DNA from: Portulaca oleracea
Lineage: Eukaryota; Streptophyta; Magnoliopsida; Caryophyllales; Portulacaceae
NCBI GenBank assembly: GCA_029582165.1
Contig: CM055877.1
Coordinates: 23,325,355 to 23,389,354, forward strand
Reading direction: 5' to 3'
Length of the DNA stretch: 64,000 nt
How positions within the stretch are numbered: the first letter of the stretch is position 1; every line of letters starts with the position of its first letter. Below are positions 37,121 through 48,979 of this stretch, piece by piece. The notes beneath the pieces are model-generated. The model was not told where the DNA came from. It did no database searches and was given only the letters and a program-made list of their open reading frames with translations. Made by a program: the position numbers and the translations under genes.

Positions 37121-39194
37121 AACCCCCCATGCTTACACCTTACTTGTCCCTAAGCAAGGCTAAACTCACAAATATAATAGAAATCAAATAAAATAACGAA
37201 GGGAGAAAATAAACGGGACAAAATGACTCAAGTCAAAAAGGAAAAAATTTCAAAGTAAAATTGAAAAATTTATTTACAAATTTCCTCAGGAAAGCATCGA
37301 TAAGACTTTCAATTAATCCCATTTAATCAAGCATAGCCCAAGTATGAACGAAAGTTCATATACAAGAGAAAATGAAATCATAAAAAGAATTACAAAAACC
37401 ATACCTATCAAGATCAAACTAATCACCCTCCTAATCACAAATGAAACAAGCAAGCACACAATAATGGAGGAAACTAGGTAATTGAGAGCAACCTCACTTT
37501 AGGGAATGTGGAAACACTCCTCTCATGTGTTTGAAAGATTAATATTCAAATGAAGGTGCACTGAATACTCAATCACAAAGCAACATTCTACCATAAGCTT
37601 GCAAATAATCTCAATTCTCTACCGCTAAAATACAATGAACAATGATAATCAAGAGGACTTTCAAAAGGGTTGTAATGGGGCTAAGGTTAAGGGTAAAGAG
37701 TTGAGATATATTTGGGAAAGTGGAGCTAAAAGCCAATACTTGGAGCATAAACCTCACCAAATTATTAAAATAAGAACACTCACACCTTATAAACATATCA
37801 ATGCATCCCATAATCATGTGGAAATTGCCTCAACTCAAAAAAAAATAAACTATCAAAATACGTTTTTTTTTTCATTTCTCTGATTTTTGTTTTCTTTTTT
37901 TTTTCTCTTTTTGCTATTTTTTTCTGAAATTCAAATATTTCAATTCAAACTCAAAGATATATACATCAATAAAGCAATTTCAACTCGACCCATATCAAGC
38001 TACAATGGGGAGCAATCTCAAAAAAAATATTTCAACTTCACAACATCCCCAACAAGACCAAACCACAAATACATCACAATCAACCCAACTTTTCACACTC
38101 TAACACTCCAAGCAATGGCTTAAAGGTAGGAAATTATATATACGACCATGGCTAAAAATGTAGGTAATCAAGAGAAAGAGTGATACAAGGCTAAAGGTGG
38201 GTTAAAAACGGATAATTCACATGTAAAGGGTGGCTACTTGGCTTTGTAGTTGAAATATGTACAAGAATGCCTCTATCATATTACCAATGCACAAGCAAAA
38301 ATGCAGTTTCAAAGAGATGCATCGCAAGTTCTAGAGAATGCAACTAAGGATGAGCCACACATGGAAATGAGACTAATAAAAATGATTAGTCATTTAAGGC
38401 CTTTGTGGTCTCACAGGTTAAAAAGCTCTCAAATAAACCTAGCTCATATAGACGTATACGTGCTAAACTCATTCCAAAATATCTCAAAAGGGCAATAAAT
38501 CATCACTATCAAAGTACAATTCTAAACTCTCTATGATTCACAACTCTTTTCAAACCTTTAATTCACAAAAAGGGCTATACGAGACTAAATCAAATCAAAT
38601 CAAAAGAAAACTTATCTAGCTTTACCTTATTTTATTTTATTTTTTTATTCTTCTTTTTCTTCTTTTTCAATTTTTTTTAAAATTTCTGATTTTTTTTTAA
38701 TTTTTCAAAATCTAAAATCAAAAGTCAAATGAAAAAACTAGAAAATAAGAAATTAAAAACTAAGAAAAAGAAAGAAAATTAAAATATAATATGATACTAA
38801 CTAATGCAATAATTCATAAATGAAAGAAAATAGAAAACTTAAGAAAAATCAAAAAGAAAAAACTAAACTAACTAAAGAAACAAAACTAAAATGAAAACCA
38901 ATAAACTAAAGGAAAAACAGAAAATAAAATCATATTCACAAAGGTGAAAACACAAAATTTTTAATTTTTCAAATTAATCCCCCCATGCTTGGACAAAGCA
39001 TTGTCCTAAATGCATAAAACAAGAAGAAACAAGCACAAAAGGGGAAAAATAGGACAATCACTGCGGTGGTGGAGGAGGAGGTGGGTAAGGGTATTGGTTA
39101 GGGTAGTTCAACTGTCAATCGCGCATCGCTTGCATCATCTCAAGCATGCGCGCTTGTTCGGCAGCTTGGGTGGCATTGGCTTAGTCAAGAAGGT
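37121..39194 (-). other. Athila polypurine tract and AT-rich post-ORF spacer
   Basis: The PPT lies at 37121-37135. The rest, about 2 kb, is A-rich on plus (37820-38960 especially) with no meaningful frame. A second CCCCCCATGCTT purine-tract-like word occurs near 38979, just downstream of the ORF. Confidence 0.75.
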
Positions 39195-40412
39195 CTAGCC
39201 TCTCAAAAATACGAGTTTGGTTGTGTAAGATCTGGTCTGAAGTGGTTCGAAAATAACCAAACTCATTTTCGCAATAGGTTCTAAGGGAGGCTTGGTCCGC
39301 ACGCAAAGAATTAAAACTATCTTGGAAACAAAATGTGGCGGCGGGACCTTCTTCATCATCCCCGCCACCCTCGTGATGAGGAGGCAAGGAACTTGGTCGG
39401 GAATAGGGTTAGGTTGTGGAAATGGTGCGTTAGGAAGGAAAAGAATATTCGAGAGCACTTGAATGGTAAGGTTCGGATGAGGAAGCCTCATCAACTCATT
39501 GTTGGGGTACACCCACCAAACTTCTTCCCCTCTTAACTTGCACATTTTCATGTCTCTAATAGCCCTACCATCTAAGGTCATTGGGCCCTCTACCCTATCC
39601 CGCTCGTGACGAGCCGAATCCCAACCAAAGTGCCTAGCCAAAACCGTGAGCAATCCACCAATAACGATATCACCTTTAGTGTGAGATGTTATGCGTGCTA
39701 AATGTGTGGCAAAAAAGGCGGCGGGGTTAACTTCGGGTCGTGCGTGATACATACCCCATACCGTGTAAAATTCAGCTTGAGCCGCAACATTCATACTATC
39801 CCCCTTTCCAAATAACCCACAAGCTAGGATGCGCTGCGTGTAGCGGAACACCGGGTTCCGTATGTGCGTGCACTTAGACTTACTCGGGTGGTAGTCATTC
39901 CTAGTTGTGGTAAATTGCCAAAATTCATTGGCGTTCCATTCAGCTAAAAGGGGCACATCTCTTGTGGCGACACCTGGGACAACTGGTAGACGAAAGATCT
40001 GTGCAAACTGGGCGAGAGTCAAATGATATTCTTCTTCGTCTATCCTAAAGGTAATCCTACCCTCTTGTGACCTAAGGTTCACATCAAAAGTGCTAAGCAC
40101 CTCTAGGGTAAGGTTCCGATAGGTTGGCTCTCTCATCCTCGCAAAGTCTAACATCCCTTTTCTATTCAAAAGTCATTCTACATCGTCTAGCATGCCAGTT
40201 GTTTGTAAGAATGGCTCATTCATGTAACGAGTAGGGAGTATATTGCGCTGAGATAAGGCAAGGTAACGTTCAAATTGAACTCCTTCTAAATTAAAAGGGT
40301 TATTACCTCGTGTTTGCATGGAAGATGAGCCCGCTTTGCCTTTGCAATTGTCACCATTGTCCCCTTTTCGCTTCTTTGACGCTTGCTCCTCACCACGCGA
40401 AGTTCTGACCAT
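39195..40412 (-). pseudogene. Athila extra ORF (ORF-1/env-position protein), one break
   Basis: Two consecutive frames: 40412-40173 (MVRTSRGEEQASKKRKGD, a basic nuclear-signal-like start) and 40169-39195 (NRKGMLDFARMREPTYRNL, FRIDEEEYHLTLAQFAQIFRLP, HPSKSKCTHIRNPVFRYTQRI, MYHARPEVNPAAFFATHLA). A stop near 40171 separates them, so one protein of about 400 residues was probably encoded. It resembles the extra protein of Athila-group elements that sits where env lies in retroviruses. I see no signal peptide or transmembrane segment in this copy. Function is unknown. A tail frame at 39181-39387 suggests a further frameshift. Confidence 0.75.
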
Positions 40413-42090
40413 CTTTTATACAATATATACAAGCTAAAATGTTAGTGATTTACAAAGGATTACAAAGAAAACTACTCAAATCTAAACAAGGGAACTAAAC
40501 TATCCTACCTAAAACTCTAATAAACTGAAAATTGCTTAAGACTCCTAAACTTTATATTACTTGTAATGAAAACTAAACTAAATTATGTCTAACTCGAATG
40601 CTATTGGATTAAAGACCCTAACTAAAATAACTAAGTTTTAATTCTTGCTACTTAACATATACATATACAACAAGTATTCCAATGCTAGCTAATCCAACTT
40701 TTGTACATATACAACATTAAACAACATTTAAACACCAAAATCAGAAACTAAACTAAGGTAAAATCAGTTAAGTCAAAACTAAACAACTAATTTAAGTTAA
40801 GAAAATAACTAAATAAAACCCTAAACAAAACTAAAACAGAAAATTAAAACTAAAAGAAGCAAGATTTAACAACTAAAGCAAAAGAAATAAACTAAAACAA
40901 AGAAACAACAATTATACAAGAAATTCACACTTCAAAAAGCTTGAAACATAACAATGGTGGACAACAATTGAAACTCACATATTATACACAAAAATTGAAA
41001 CTAAAAACGAAAATATAAAACGAAAATAAACTAAATAAAACAAAGAAATTAGAAAAATAAACCTTGTTACACTTGAAGAAGGAGAAAAGAACTTGAATGT
41101 GGGTGAAAATGGAGGTTTTTGGGAATGGGGTGAAAAATGGAGTGAAAGGAATGAGGATGAAATTGTTGGGATCTGAAAGAGGAAGGAAAAAGATGAAGAA
41201 TGGAAGAAAAATGGAGTGATTTGGGTGAGAATTTAGGGAATTAGAGTAAAAAGAGTGAAGGAGGGAAGTTGGTGCTATGGAGTTTGAGAGCTTCTTGAGG
41301 GAGTATGGAGGAAGAAGAATGATTATGGAGGTTGAAGGAGATGGAGGAAGAAGAAAGAGTTAGTGAGAGAGTAATTTAGTGAGGATTAGCTAGGGCAGCA
41401 CGAGTGAAGAAAGGCCCAAAACAGATGAATTAATAAAAGGAAAAGAGAGGGGCGTGAAAATGGGTGAAAACACCCGTGTAATCACGCGTCGGGGTTCAAC
41501 ACGGATCGTGCTAGCTCAGCACGGTCCGTGTTGAACCCTGTAATCCTTACCCGACTCTCTGGAAGGCAACACGGATCGTGCTAGGGTCAGCACAATCCGT
41601 GTTGGCCTTGTTCTTCGCCTGGGTTCGATTCCTCCTACTAACAACTTTTTTTTTTCTTTTCTTTCTCACTTTTTTCTTGCACTTTTCCTCACTCACTCTC
41701 TCTAATCTCTCTTTTTTTTTTTATGATTTTTTTTCACTCACTCTATTTTTTTTCTTTTTAAAAATTTCAGATTTTTTATATATTTATTTTTTTTAGTTTC
41801 CTAAAACTAATACCTCCAAAATGAAAAATAAAATATAAACCCTAGAAAAATCCTAGAAAAAAATGAAATACAAAGGAGAAAATGCCTATTAACCCTAGAA
41901 AAATTTAAAGAAATTAAAGAAAAATCCTACAAATTCTAGAAAAATATGGAAAAATATAGAAAAATTCAAATAAAAAGAAGAAAAATAAGGAAAAAATTTT
42001 AGAAAATCCTAAAGATGAAAATAAAACTGAAAAAGCTTGGGTTGCCTCCCAAGAAGCGCTTGTTTAATGTCCTAAGCTAGACAAGGTACC
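40413..42090 (-). other. Athila post-protease spacer
   Basis: Minus-strand text just after the gag-protease stop reads AAACAAGCGCTTCTTGGGAG (about 42046-42065), a phrase I associate with the region after pol in Athila elements. Pol therefore seems to have been deleted between it and protease. The remainder is AT-rich except for the paired dyads at 41495-41606. Confidence 0.65.
41495..41606. promoter_or_regulatory. Paired long dyads inside Athila
   Basis: Unit 1 (41495-41539): left arm GGTTCAACACGGATCGTGCT pairs with right arm AGCACGGTCCGTGTTGAACC at 19 of 20 positions. Unit 2 (41564-41606): arm GGCAACACGGATCGTGCT pairs with AGCACAATCCGTGTTGGCC with few mismatches. They begin 69 bp apart and lie about 1.1 kb upstream (minus) of the extra ORF. 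Confidence 0.75.
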
Positions 42091-42092
42091 TC

Positions 42093-44770
42093 TCAACCCG
42101 GTGAATAATCCATTACTCCATAGCCGAGGGCTTTTAGAGCTTCAAATTGCATAGTACCTCCAAATATCTTTAAATTGACCCTACAGCTTGGGTCAAACTC
42201 ATCACATCCTTCAGAAATTGAGGGTTCACCATCATTAAACCTGAAAATCTCATCAAATGTACCCTTGTTAATAGCATAAGGCACGTTCTTGTTGATGTTA
42301 GGTGGGGGCAAAATTTCTTTTATTCCCACTCTTGCATCGGCAAGGTCATGACCCTTATCAATAAATAAGCCACAAGGATTTTCAACGAAATAATTATGAG
42401 GCTTATCAAGGCTCTCACCTTCAACATCACACACATAATCATCATGTTTTTCACAAACCACACCTTCATCATGCTCATCTTTCTCACATAGCACATCAAC
42501 ACCAAAACTAGGGGAAACTTCCCGTGGCAAAACATCACGGAATAAGTCAAATTCTAGTTCATGTTCCCCTATCCTAAACTTCATCTTCCCACATTGTACA
42601 TCAATGACACACCCTACAGTAGCAAGAAAAGGTCTCCCCAAAATGATTTGGGTACGGGATACCTCGGGCATATCAAGGATGACAAAATCAATCGCACATA
42701 GCAATCACCCACCTTAAGGGGAAAGTCCTCCAAAATACCCTTAGGGTACTTGATGGAACGATCCGCCATTTGCAATGACATGGTAGTTGGTCTCAACTCT
42801 CCTAGGTTCAACCGTTCATACAAAGAATAGGGCATTAAGCTTACACTAGAATCCACATCACACAAAGCTCGGTCAACGGTTAAACTACCTAGGCCACATG
42901 GGATATTAAAGCTTCACGGGTCCTTAAGCTTAGGAATAAGCTTTTTAAGAACCATGGAACTACACTCTTGAGTCAATGCAACTTCCTCATTTTCATCAAT
43001 TTTCCTCTTTTTAGAGAGGATTTCTTTGAAAAACTTTGCATACAAAGGCATTAGAGATACAACATCCAAAAATGGCACATTCACATTCAATTGCTTTAAC
43101 ATATTAAAGAACTTGCCGAATTTTGCATCTAATATAGCCTTAGCATATCGTTGAGGAAAAGGTAACGGTGGTTTGTAAACTCTAGAGGGAGATGAAGGTC
43201 GGGTTTCGGTATTCTCTTTTGAATGCTCATTCTCAAGGTCTTTCTCCCTAGGCTTCTCAACCTTTTTCTCAACCTCAACCCCCCCATGCTTATCATTTGG
43301 CATGCTAGATCCCTCATATTGTGTCCCACTCCTCAAAATAATGGCATTGCATTGTTCCTTAGGGTTAGGTACGGGCTTTCTGGGAAGCATTCCCGGAGGG
43401 GTAGTGGAGGTACTAGCTTGCCTAGCAATTTGGTTCTCAAGCATTCGATTGTGGGTGCTAATAAGGTCAACTTTCGTAGCTAAGGCCTTAATCACCTCAT
43501 CTTGTCTTTGTTGATGCTCGAGTTGCTGTTGTTGGTGTTGTTTTTAAGACAACATTAAAGCTTGTAGCATGGCCTCTACGTTAGGATTTTGGGGGGCTTG
43601 TGGTGCAGGTGCTTGAAGTTGTCTTTGCCCTTGGGGTTGACCCATTTGGTTATTGTCCCGGTAAGAAAAGTTCGGGTGGAACCTAAGACCGGGGTTGTAA
43701 GTATTGGAAAAAGGGTCAAAGTTTGGCCTATTGGAAGGGTTACCAACATAGTTAACCACTTCGGTCAATTCATTACTAACCAACCCACTAGGACAATTCA
43801 AGGTCTCATGCTCATATGATTGACACGACGCACATGGTTGGGAAGGGTGAGCATTTACATTCAGCATATCCATCTTTTTAGTCATGGCATCCAATTTAGC
43901 ATTCAACATAGAAATAGCATCAACATCATACTTACCTCCCGTCCTCTTGGAACGGGGCCTTGACCACTGGTAGCTATTGATCGCCATTTCCTCAATCAAA
44001 GTTTGAATTTCTGCAACTGTTTTGGACATGATGTTGCCCCCCGCAGCCGCCAAGATGTTGGCCCTCAAGTTGTCATCCACCTCGTTGTAGAAAGCTTGTA
44101 TCGGGACCCATGGTTCGAAACCATGGTGGGGGCATTGACGTAAGAGGTCCTTGAACCTCTCCCATGCTTCATAGTGGGACTCATCCGGCTCTTGAACAAA
44201 TGTTGAAATTTGATTTCGGAGGCTCGTCAACTTGCTAGGAGGAAAGTACTTCGTCAAGAATACGCTAGCAAGTTGGTCAAAAGTGGTGATGGCGGAGCTT
44301 GATGGAAGAGAGTCCAACCACTCCCAAGCCCTCCCTTCAAGTGAGAAGGGAAACAATCGCAGCTTGATTGCATCGGGTGTTGCACCATTTGCCTTAAAAG
44401 TCTCACATGCTTAGTTGAATAGGCGAAGGTGCCGGTTGGGATCTTCATTGGGAAGGCCATGGAATGGGTTGGCCTTCACCAAATTGATAATTGAACTCCT
44501 TAGCTCGAAATTATTCGCGGACACATTTGGGGGATTTATGGCGGAGGGTTGATTTGTGACATTTGGCATCACATAAGAGCCAAGCGTGATTCTAGGCTCG
44601 CCGCCGCCACCTGACATGGTGTTTATTTGCTTGGAGTTTTCTCCTTGTCTTCTTCGGGCTTGCTCTAACTTTTGCTTCTTCCGCCGGGAGCGAAAGGTTC
44701 TTTCGATTTCAGGATCAAACCCAAACAGTGGATCTTTTTGCATACACTTAGAGTAAACCTGGCAAGACAA
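42093..44770 (-). pseudogene. Athila gag and aspartic protease, few breaks
   Basis: Starts at 44770 with a basic leader (RSRRKKQKLEQARRRQ). The retrotransposon gag domain follows (FPFSLEGRAWEWLDSLP, LTKYFPPSKLTSLRNQI, HYEAWERFKDLLRQCP), then a cysteine cluster CASCQSYEHETLNC and the retropepsin-like domain (LCDVDSSVSLMPYSLYERL near 42860, IILGRPFLATVG near 42640). Breaks: stops near 44413, 43541 and 42914 and a frameshift near 42700. In the protease the expected D-x-G active-site glycine reads as Asp (DVDSS), which should inactivate it. The frame ends at 42093 without RT. Gag would form particles that package this RNA if a helper supplied pol. Confidence 0.85.
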
Positions 44771-44858
44771 AACTAAAACACCAAAGAAAAATCAAAACAG
44801 AAAATAAATGACTTAGGCAATCTTCGGGTATTCGTTCAATGGCTGGCTAGGGACTAAG

Positions 44859-44876
44859 TCCCCGGCAACGGCGCCA
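44859..44876 (-). other. Athila primer-binding site (tRNA-Asp)
   Basis: The plus strand reads TCCCCGGCAACGGCGCCA, identical to the 3' end of plant tRNA-Asp(GUC) with CCA. The minus-strand element RNA therefore pairs with that tRNA over 18 nt. It lies 6 nt from the LTR edge (44883). Confidence 0.92.
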
Positions 44877-44882
44877 AAAGCT

Positions 44883-46353
44883 TGATAGGCCGCAAGTGCA
44901 CGGGTGCTCGTGTAGCAAGTATCAAGGTCGATTTCCACAGGTACTTTTCCTTTCAACGCACTGAACTAGCCTCCTAGTTGATTGCTAAGTCGATCGGGTT
45001 TTTGTTTGAAACAATCTAATTCTATTTCTATTCACTATTCAAGATTAACAAATAAATATACACACAATTTACTTGGATTTATCAATAACAAAAAGACGTT
45101 CAGGGGATAAAACCTAAGTAACTCTATGAATCAAACAAGTGGATGGAACATGTATGTCACTAATTTGGTACATTTTAGGGTCGATAATCGCATAAATTAT
45201 TCTGTAGCGAGCTTTTGGCACTGTAACGGGTTGCTTATCAAAATTGATCACCTACTGTCGTAGTTATTTCAATTTTAAGTAAGTTAAAGATCAAATTATA
45301 CAAAGACCCCTAATTATAAAGTCTTCTATGTCTAGTTCACTTCATAATTAGTTTAATCCTAAGGGTTCCGATTATCGAATTTCTCCTTTCAGTACTTCAC
45401 TCAACAATCTAATTCCATATTCTTGATGGCCAGTCAAAAACAATGACATACATAATCAAAGGTTAAATAAAATGCATTCAAACTAGATTAACAAACTTGT
45501 TCAATCCAACAAAACTCAATCCATAAGAGAAACAAATAAGGGTTTATCCCCTAAACTAAAGGAAAACTACTCACTACTCATGTTCAAAACACAAAACATA
45601 TCAAAATCTATTCTAGAAAGCATATAAAAATCTATGAGAGAATGAGAAATAAACCAAATGCAAAACAATCTTGCAAGGAATAAACTATGGAGGACTTTTG
45701 CTCCTCCAAACTTCAATCTTTGCTTCAATCTTCTTTCTTGATCTCCCAATCCTCCCCCTCATTAATGGATACATTAATCAATATAAAGGGGATCAATCAG
45801 GGTTAGGTGACAGCACGGAGGATAGTGGAGTGATTATTGCTTCCATAGCCAGCCGAAAAACATTATGATAAAAAGCAAAAACCCACTTGCAAGCGCCAAA
45901 AGTGAAAGGATAAAGCAACACGGACCGTTCTAGGGCAACACGGGTCGTGTCACTGTCAACACGGGTCGTGTTGCCATGACACGGATCATGTTGCCATGAC
46001 ATGGACCGTGTTGCTCACACTGGAGTTGGATTTCTAACTTTCTGGAAGCTAAAACTGCCCGTTTTGGGTCTTTTGGCACCCGTGTTGATGCCAGTTGGGC
46101 TCCAATGTCTTCTGGGGCCAATATTTGGGCCTTGGAGTGGATTTATTCTTCAGTTGTGATCCTCTTGGACTCCATATACTTGATTTTAAGCTTGATTTCT
46201 TTAATTTAACTCCAATTTCCTACAAAACTATACCAAACTCCAACCAAGCATAAAATAGAGAATTCGAGTATAAAAATAATACATTCATATCAATAATCAC
46301 TCAAATTAACTCTAAATAACCCAAGATCACATATATACAAAATACACTTATCA
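44883..46353 (-). repeat. Athila 5' LTR, 1471 bp
   Basis: TG...CA ends on minus (TGATAAGTG...CCTATCA). It is 22 bp longer than its partner; this is fully explained by one extra 20-bp dyad unit and a 2-bp AC insertion near 46012. Confidence 0.93.
45916..46090. promoter_or_regulatory. Dyad array in Athila 5' LTR, one unit longer
   Basis: The same order of units as in the other LTR, but the unit CCATGACACGGATCATGTTG precedes CCATGACATGGACCGTGTTG, where the partner has a single copy. The array lies about 140 bp upstream of the TATA-like box on minus. Confidence 0.78.
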
Positions 46354-46559
46354 AAAGCCACGTTCCGAGTTAGCGTCAGCCTGACCGTACTGAATGCCTG
46401 ACCATTAAGCTCTTCCCAATCCTTCTGTTCCATTTCTTTTGGCTTATCACCCATCGCAAGATGCAACCTTTGCTGGCGGAGCACATCCTCAACGCGCATC
46501 CTCCACCATGCGTAGTCTTTCCCATCGAACTTCGGAATCTTCACAATTGCGCCCGCCAT
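46354..46559 (-). pseudogene. Copia gag N-terminus (continues at 35671)
   Basis: ATG at 46559 opens MAGAIVKIPKFDGKDYAWW, the usual start of a Tork/Tnt1-like copia gag, then LGDKP-like text and the FSTVRLTLTRNVA helix, where the Athila LTR begins at 46353. The protein continues on the far side of Athila. The reading phase matches when one 5-bp duplication is counted. ATG lies about 40 bp after (minus) the primer-binding site. Confidence 0.88.
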
Positions 46560-46611
46560 TGCTTCTTAGTCTGCAAATCAACCACGCTCCAACCAAAGCT
46601 CTGATACCAGT

Positions 46612-47182
46612 TATTAGGATTGTCAGGGCGTGGTTAGCAGACAAACAATAAATAAGGGCCAAAAATAAATAAAGATTCGACACAAGGAATTAACGTGGAA
46701 AAACCCAAACCAGGAAAAAAACCACGAACGATGCACTATCAGAGGATTACAACAGTGTTTCAGAGATTCCTAGACCTCTACAATATCTCACGATCTTCCT
46801 AGAGTTACAACCTGAGAACTCAACACTTACAGTTGAGCCTCACACAACTCTCTCAGGAACACAGAGATTACAGGTCAATCTCTTGTGGTATAAGATGAAA
46901 CACTCTCAATTGCTGTTGTGATGTAAATCAAGGAGAACAAGACCCCTATATATAGGAGGAGGATGACTACTCATCAAGCCACCAAGCAAGACATTCAATT
47001 AGCACCAATCAAGGCACCAATCATTCCACCAATCAAGGTACTAAATTGGTCTTCCACTTAGCACCAATCAAGGCACTAATCAATCCACCAATCAAGGTAC
47101 TTAATTGATCTCCCACTTAGCACCAATCAAGGCACTAATCAATCCACCAATCAAGACACTTAGTTGGTCTTCACACCCAACA
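46612..47182 (-). repeat. Copia 5' LTR, 571 bp
   Basis: Partner of 32580-33148 with scattered substitutions and the same 59-bp U3 tandem repeats (about 47000-47160). The primer-binding site is 2 nt from its left edge. Confidence 0.9.
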
Positions 47183-48467
47183 GAGCCTTTTACCCATCAA
47201 AATTTATTATGATCGAATTGATCCTCTTGTGGCACCCTCTAAGAATCCAATGAGAGTGGCCAAAATGAACTCCAATGAGGCAATGACTCATCATCAACTG
47301 TCGAGCAAGGGAAAGAACTTTCCACTCCTTAGTATGAGTTGTAAAGATGGACATTTAAGATTCAAATAAACATCATTAGTTTTGGTTACGTTGTTAAGTT
47401 TCATTAAGTTAGTTGGAGATCTCCAATTATCAAACCAAAATTTAATGAAAAGACCATTTCTGAGCTTACAATGCACACCCTTATAAAACAAGTCACGGTT
47501 GCGAAGGATAGTTTTCTAATCCCAAGAGCCTCCAATTTTTTTATCACGCTCAAAGAAATTATCAAATGAGGGGTATTTAGATTTGATTACATCCACCCAA
47601 GGACCCTTACCTATCAAATATTTCCAAGTAAGCTTACATAAGAGTGTTGTTTACTATTTCATTTTCCACAATCCTAGGCATCTCATGTTTTTAGGAATAT
47701 ATACCTTATCTCAAGTAACCATAAGGAGGCCTTTTGTATGAGTTAACATATTTCTAAAGAAACTTTCTACTAATGTCGTCAATTTTTTTAGTGGTGTCCT
47801 TAGAAAGTTGAAAAAATTGCATAGTGTGAGCAGATATAGACTCAAAATTGAACTATATGAGAATAACTTTACCTAGTTTAGAAATCAATGTCGACTTCCA
47901 TGATTTCAGTTTATCTAAAGTGCGAGAGATAAGCTCTTCAAAGTAGAATTTTGTGGTCTTCCTTTAAATATAAAACAACTTTGGTATTTACCCAAATTAT
48001 CTTTACGAGGAATAGTGAAAACACACGCGACTAGATATTTATCATGAGGTTTAAGCATTAGCAGAGAAATTATTGAAGAATTATGGAAATTAATTAACTG
48101 GCACGAGAGATAACAGAATCTTGACAAAACGTAGTTTACCTGTTCACCAACTTTCAATTTTTCTTCCCAAAAAAGAAGGTGGTCATATGCAAAAAACAAT
48201 CATGGGATATAGGGGATTGTGAGACTAGCTAGGTTGACCCCAATACCACTATCTGGCGGCGAAGTTATCGTTTTGAAATACCTAGTAGGACCTCCATGCA
48301 GAGGATAAAAAGATAGGAAGACAAGATATCATCATGCCTTATACCACGAAAGGGTCTGAACAAACTACAAACCTCATCATTAAGTAAAATCGAATAGATT
48401 ACAGAAGTAACACATCCCTAACCAGACTAATTCATGCTGGGTGGAAACCAAACTCCTTAAGATTTTG

Positions 48468-48468
48468 A

Positions 48469-48516
<48 letters not shown>
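48468..48516. repeat. (AAT)n microsatellite in the LINE
   Basis: About 16 AAT triplets between two pieces of RT text. Confidence 0.95.
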
Positions 48517-48979
48517 CCCACTCTAATCTATCATAACATTTTTCCATGTCAAGTTTTAAAGTGTCTTAACCTTGTTTAACTTTCATGTTTTTAAAGTTTT
48601 TGATAATTCAGTTTGATGATCGAGAGCTACCAAAATATTGTCATCGGTTGAATGACCAGAAATAAATGCGCTTTGACTTGGGTTGATAATCTTATCAAGA
48701 ATAGGTTGCAAACGATTGACCATAATTTTTAAAATAATTTTGTAAAGACTATTACATAGCCTAATGTCTAGTTGAGTGGTCGAAGTTGGATTATTTGTTA
48801 TATGAATCAAAGCAATCAGAGTATGATTCATGTGCTCCTCCTGAAAGAAAAATTTGATTGCTTCACAAACATCATTATGCACAACATAGCAACAGTTTTG
48901 ATAAAAGGATATACCAAAACAATGTAACCCTGAGGCTTTGAACTTGTATTGTTGAAAGACAGCTTGCTCAATTTTTTGA

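Larger units (their letters stand above)
35672..46353 (-). mobile_element. Athila-type Ty3/gypsy element lacking RT and integrase
   Basis: LTRs of 1449 bp (35672-37120) and 1471 bp (44883-46353) flank an interior with a primer-binding site complementary to the 3' end of tRNA-Asp and a polypurine tract (minus GCATGGGGGGTT). The target duplication is AAAGC/AGAGC, one mismatch. Minus-strand order: 5' LTR, PBS, gag, aspartic protease, non-coding spacer, Athila-type extra ORF, non-coding AT-rich spacer, PPT, 3' LTR. Pol after protease is absent. The element lies in the gag of the surrounding copia, which reads in frame if the element and one duplication are removed. Confidence 0.92.
32580..47182 (-). 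mobile_element. Gag-only copia element (TR-GAG-like), split by an Athila insertion
   Basis: LTRs at 32580-33148 and 46612-47182 are flanked by GAGCC (32575-32579, 47183-47187). The primer-binding site matches initiator tRNA-Met (plus GCTCTGATACCA, 46598-46609), and a PPT (minus AAGTGGGAGAT) adjoins the left LTR. Without the Athila insertion the element is about 3.9 kb. Its coding part is gag plus the start of protease. Integrase, RT and RNase H are absent, as in the TR-GAG class of non-autonomous elements. It must have moved with enzymes from a helper. Confidence 0.85.

Noticed and set aside
44859..44876. Match to the end of tRNA-Asp
   Set aside because: Only the 18 terminal bases including CCA are present, next to an LTR; it is a primer-binding site and not a tRNA gene.
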